This document shows, in pieces, positions 61,785 to 64,000 of a stretch of DNA of 64,000 nucleotides (the stretch's first letter is position 1; every line of letters begins with the position of its first letter). Source of the DNA: Bacillus sp. FJAT-26390 (lineage in GTDB: Bacteria > Bacillota > Bacilli > Paenibacillales > Paenibacillaceae); NCBI RefSeq assembly GCF_001682865.1, contig NZ_MAQX01000022.1, forward strand, positions 124,001-188,000, in the 5' to 3' direction. A program made the translations under genes and the position numbers. The notes under the pieces were generated by a model. The model was given only the letters and a program-made list of their open reading frames with translations, had not been told where the DNA came from and made no database searches.

Positions 61785-62405
61785 ATGGAAGAGCATTTGA
61801 TCTGTCCGTGGTGTTTAACGGAAATTGTATGGGATGAAGAGATTGGACCGGAGTCGCATTGCCCGCATTGCGATAATGAGCTAAGCGCTTATCGGACGAT
61901 TGAGCTTGGTTATGATGAGGATGAGGTCGAGGAAGATGAGCATGAACGGTCAGTTCAAGCGCTGAAAATTAATGATGCACGCAGAGCCGCTAAGCAAAAT
62001 GGCGCATTCGAGCAGGATGAATGGTCAGAGGATGAGGCGGCTGAGGAAGAGGAAGAAGACGATTCGGATGATCCGAATCACAAGCGCTGGCTGGAGCAGG
62101 GTGATGGCTACCGCAGTGCTGACAGCGCGCGGTTTGCGGTAGAAGAAACCATCCAGCGTGTGCTTGATGATCAAGACGAGGTGCCGGAATGCCCGGTTTG
62201 CCGTTCGTATATGGTGGAGGCTGGCGTGCAGATGGTTGGGGATCAAAATTTCGAATCACGAATTGCGCCATCGCTTGGCGGTCCTGTATTAACGACACCA
62301 TTCAAGCTTAGTTTGTACGTCTGTCCCGCTTGCTACCACACTTCCTCGATGCTAAGCCTTAGCGATCGAGAGCAAATGATCAAGCGGTTAACGCCGGAAG
62401 AGTAA
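61785..62405 (+). CDS. Zinc-ribbon acidic protein of unknown function
   Basis: A 206-residue protein with an N-terminal zinc ribbon (CPWC near residue 7 and CPHC near 28). A very acidic middle (EDEAAEEEEEDDSDD) and a C-terminal part follow with a second set of cysteines (CPVC, CPAC). Between these, a VEETIQRVLDDQDEVPECPV helix is visible. It is a likely metal-binding cytoplasmic protein. GAGAGGAAG precedes the ATG. It is the third gene of the DUF350 unit. Confidence 0.75.
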   Translation: MEEHLICPWCLTEIVWDEEIGPESHCPHCDNELSAYRTIELGYDEDEVEEDEHERSVQALKINDARRAAKQNGAFEQDEWSEDEAAEEEEEDDSDDPNHKRWLEQGDGYRSADSARFAVEETIQRVLDDQDEVPECPVCRSYMVEAGVQMVGDQNFESRIAPSLGGPVLTTPFKLSLYVCPACYHTSSMLSLSDREQMIKRLTPEE

Positions 62406-62530
62406 TATTCTGCATGGAATAGAAAACGCATGGGCAGCTGTCAAAGAGGGAACCTTACAAAACGAAATTCTGATTTGTGAAGGGTTGGACATGGGAAGCC
62501 ATGATCTGCCCTGAGGCAGGAGGAATCGTT

Positions 62531-63757
62531 TTGGCTAAAACATCGGCAAACCCTTTGAATGGACAAGCTGCTCTTTTACTTATTGTTCAGGCGCTTTATG
62601 GTGTGGCGAATGCGCTATCTGGGACATTTGTTCCGGTATACCTATGGAAAGCAAGCCAATCGTATATGCTAATTGGCTGGTTCACGCTGGGCCAATATGT
62701 CATGAGCGGACTGACGTTTTGGGTCGCAGGCAAGTGGGTGAAAGAGCATAACAAAATGAATAGCCTGCGGGCAGGCATTATTTTGTCCGGCGTCTTTTAC
62801 TGCACCGTACTGCTGCTTGGCCAACAAGCGAAAGCTTATTACATACCGCTCGGCATTTTGAACGGGATGGCGATGGGCTTTTTTTGGATCGCATTTAACG
62901 TTGTCTATTTCGAAGTGACAGACCCGGATAACCGGGACCGTTTTAACGGCTGGGCAGGTTTGCTCGGCTCGGCAGCGGGCATCGTTGCGCCATGGGTATC
63001 GGGGCTGCTTATTACGTCGATGCAGGGAGAGAAGGGCTACCGGCTTATTTTCACCATCTCGCTCGTTATATTTTCGGCAAGCGTCGTGCTCAGCTTCTGG
63101 TTAAAAAAACGAAAAGTCCAAGGCATCTACAATTGGAAGCATGGCGTGCAGCAGCTGATGCAAAAAGGGAATCCTTGGCGCAGGATGCTGCCCGCAATAG
63201 CGGCTCAAGGGGTGCGCGAGGGCGTATTTATGTTTTTGGTTGGCTTAACGGTATACGTGGCCACCCAAAACGAAAGCAAGCTGGGCACCTATTCGCTAAT
63301 CACGTCCCTTGTAGCTTTAATTAGCTTTTGGATCGTTGGCAAAATGCTTAAAAAAAGCAATCGCAAGCTGGCGATGCTCATTGGCGCCATTATGATTGCG
63401 GTCGTTATTTTGCCGCTATTTTGGAAAGTATCTTACGCTACGCTGCTGATGTTTGGCATTGGGACGTCCCTATTTATGCCGCTTTATATTATACCGATGA
63501 CCTCCAGAGTATTTGATCTCATCGGACAATCCGAGGAAAGCGCGCGGGAGCGGGAGGAATTTATCGTGCTCCGCGAGGCGGGACTCGTCACCGGCAGGGT
63601 TATCGGCTTAACGTCGTACTTAATTGTACTGCCGCTGAACCATTCGGCTATTGCGATTACGTGGCTGCTGTTTGCCGTTGGCGTCGTTCCCATAGCGGGC
63701 TGGTGGTTTATGAAGCCGTTCTTGGAGGAGCAGCGGCTTTCAGAAACAAAAGGATAA
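62531..63757 (+). CDS. Major facilitator superfamily transporter
   Basis: A 408-residue polytopic protein with about eleven to twelve hydrophobic helices and a central cytoplasmic loop (FWLKKRKVQGIYNWKHGVQQ). The sugar-phosphate or drug-efflux substrate cannot be assigned. The start is TTG 62531 with AGGAGGA seven bases upstream; an upstream in-frame GTG at 62477 gives a non-family N-terminus. No promoter is evident; 125 bases separate it from the zinc-ribbon gene. Confidence 0.85.
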   Translation: MAKTSANPLNGQAALLLIVQALYGVANALSGTFVPVYLWKASQSYMLIGWFTLGQYVMSGLTFWVAGKWVKEHNKMNSLRAGIILSGVFYCTVLLLGQQAKAYYIPLGILNGMAMGFFWIAFNVVYFEVTDPDNRDRFNGWAGLLGSAAGIVAPWVSGLLITSMQGEKGYRLIFTISLVIFSASVVLSFWLKKRKVQGIYNWKHGVQQLMQKGNPWRRMLPAIAAQGVREGVFMFLVGLTVYVATQNESKLGTYSLITSLVALISFWIVGKMLKKSNRKLAMLIGAIMIAVVILPLFWKVSYATLLMFGIGTSLFMPLYIIPMTSRVFDLIGQSEESAREREEFIVLREAGLVTGRVIGLTSYLIVLPLNHSAIAITWLLFAVGVVPIAGWWFMKPFLEEQRLSETKG

Positions 63758-63769
63758 GGAGAACAAGGA

Positions 63770-64000
63770 ATGCCTAGAATCGTATCGGATATTACAGAAT
63801 TAATCGGAAATACGCCGGTTGTTCGGCTAAATCGCATTCCGGAGGAGGGCAGCGCCGAAGTATGCGTCAAGCTGGAGCGATTTAATCCAAGCGGCAGCGT
63901 CAAGGATCGAGCCGCTTTCTCGCTGATTAATGACGCGGAGCAGCGCGGACTGATCAAGCCCGGAGATACCATTATTGAGCCAACAAGCGGTAATACGGGC
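63770..64000 (+). CDS. cysK: Cysteine synthase A (partial, runs off the window)
   Basis: The first 77 codons of an O-acetylserine sulfhydrylase. The N-terminus [17 protein letters not shown], the PLP-lysine motif [11 protein letters not shown] (Lys45) and the phosphate-binding TSGNTG at the window edge are diagnostic of CysK/CysM. It makes cysteine from O-acetylserine and sulfide. AAGGAGAACAAGGA precedes the ATG. It begins 12 bases after the MFS gene, suggesting co-transcription. Confidence 0.9.
   Translation, partial: MPRIVSDITELIGNTPVVRLNRIPEEGSAEVCVKLERFNPSGSVKDRAAFSLINDAEQRGLIKPGDTIIEPTSGNTG

Overview
The window looks like a chromosomal segment of a Paenibacillus-type member of the Bacillota (Bacillales). 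The evidence is strong AGGAGG-type ribosome binding sites, frequent TTG and GTG starts, sigma-A promoters (TTGNNN-17-TATAAT), a T-box leader on pheST, and the order pheS-pheT-zapA-...-mutS2. I saw no rRNA, tRNA, transposase, integrase or CRISPR array.

Layout. (1) 1-8.8 kb: the end of a GTP cyclohydrolase II-like gene, a DRE-TIM aldolase-family gene, a von Willebrand factor A lipoprotein, a Glu/Leu/Phe/Val dehydrogenase, a 0.7-kb intergenic tandem duplication rich in palindromes, a GH27 glycosidase with an AraC-type regulator, and a gamma-glutamylcyclotransferase-like protein. (2) 8.9-12 kb: a CopD-like membrane protein co-transcribed with a NarL-type two-component system. (3) 12.1-37.6 kb: one co-directional block. 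It begins with a partner-switching module (RsbW-like kinase, STAS antagonist, GAF-PP2C phosphatase) and continues into a complete extracellular contractile injection system (eCIS): AAA+ ATPase, DUF4255 cap-like protein, sheath, two tube proteins, tail chaperones, LysM tube-baseplate protein, gp27-like hub, gp5-like spike, gp25, two baseplate J-like wedges and a beta-propeller/tail protein I fusion. A rho-independent terminator closes it. (4) 37.7-42.7 kb: a DUF1835 gene and a double hydrolase, then on the minus strand a PAAR-like DUF4280 gene and a MORN-repeat membrane protein, which are plausible tip and accessory genes of the eCIS. (5) 42.8-49.2 kb: a signalling operon with a membrane cyclase-homology protein lacking its catalytic residues, a GNAT acetyltransferase, and a transporter-HEAT-cyclic nucleotide-binding protein. 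(6) 49.2-64 kb: housekeeping genes (T-box-pheS-pheT, a ZapA domain fused to about 1000 residues of coiled coil, SDR, CuA-type lipoprotein, YvlD-like membrane protein, mutS2, DUF350, zinc-ribbon protein, MFS transporter, start of cysK).

The most interesting signal is inside the eCIS operon. The DUF6760-type chaperone ORF has no usable start codon. It overlaps the preceding chaperone gene in the -1 frame across a perfect slippery heptamer (T TTT TTG, 20733-20739) with a Shine-Dalgarno-like GAGGTGG just upstream. This is the arrangement of the phage lambda gpG/gpGT tail-assembly chaperones, and it predicts a programmed frameshift product in a contractile injection system. Other unusual items are a 1310-residue low-complexity repeat protein where the cluster lacks an obvious tape measure, and the catalytically dead cyclase homologue.
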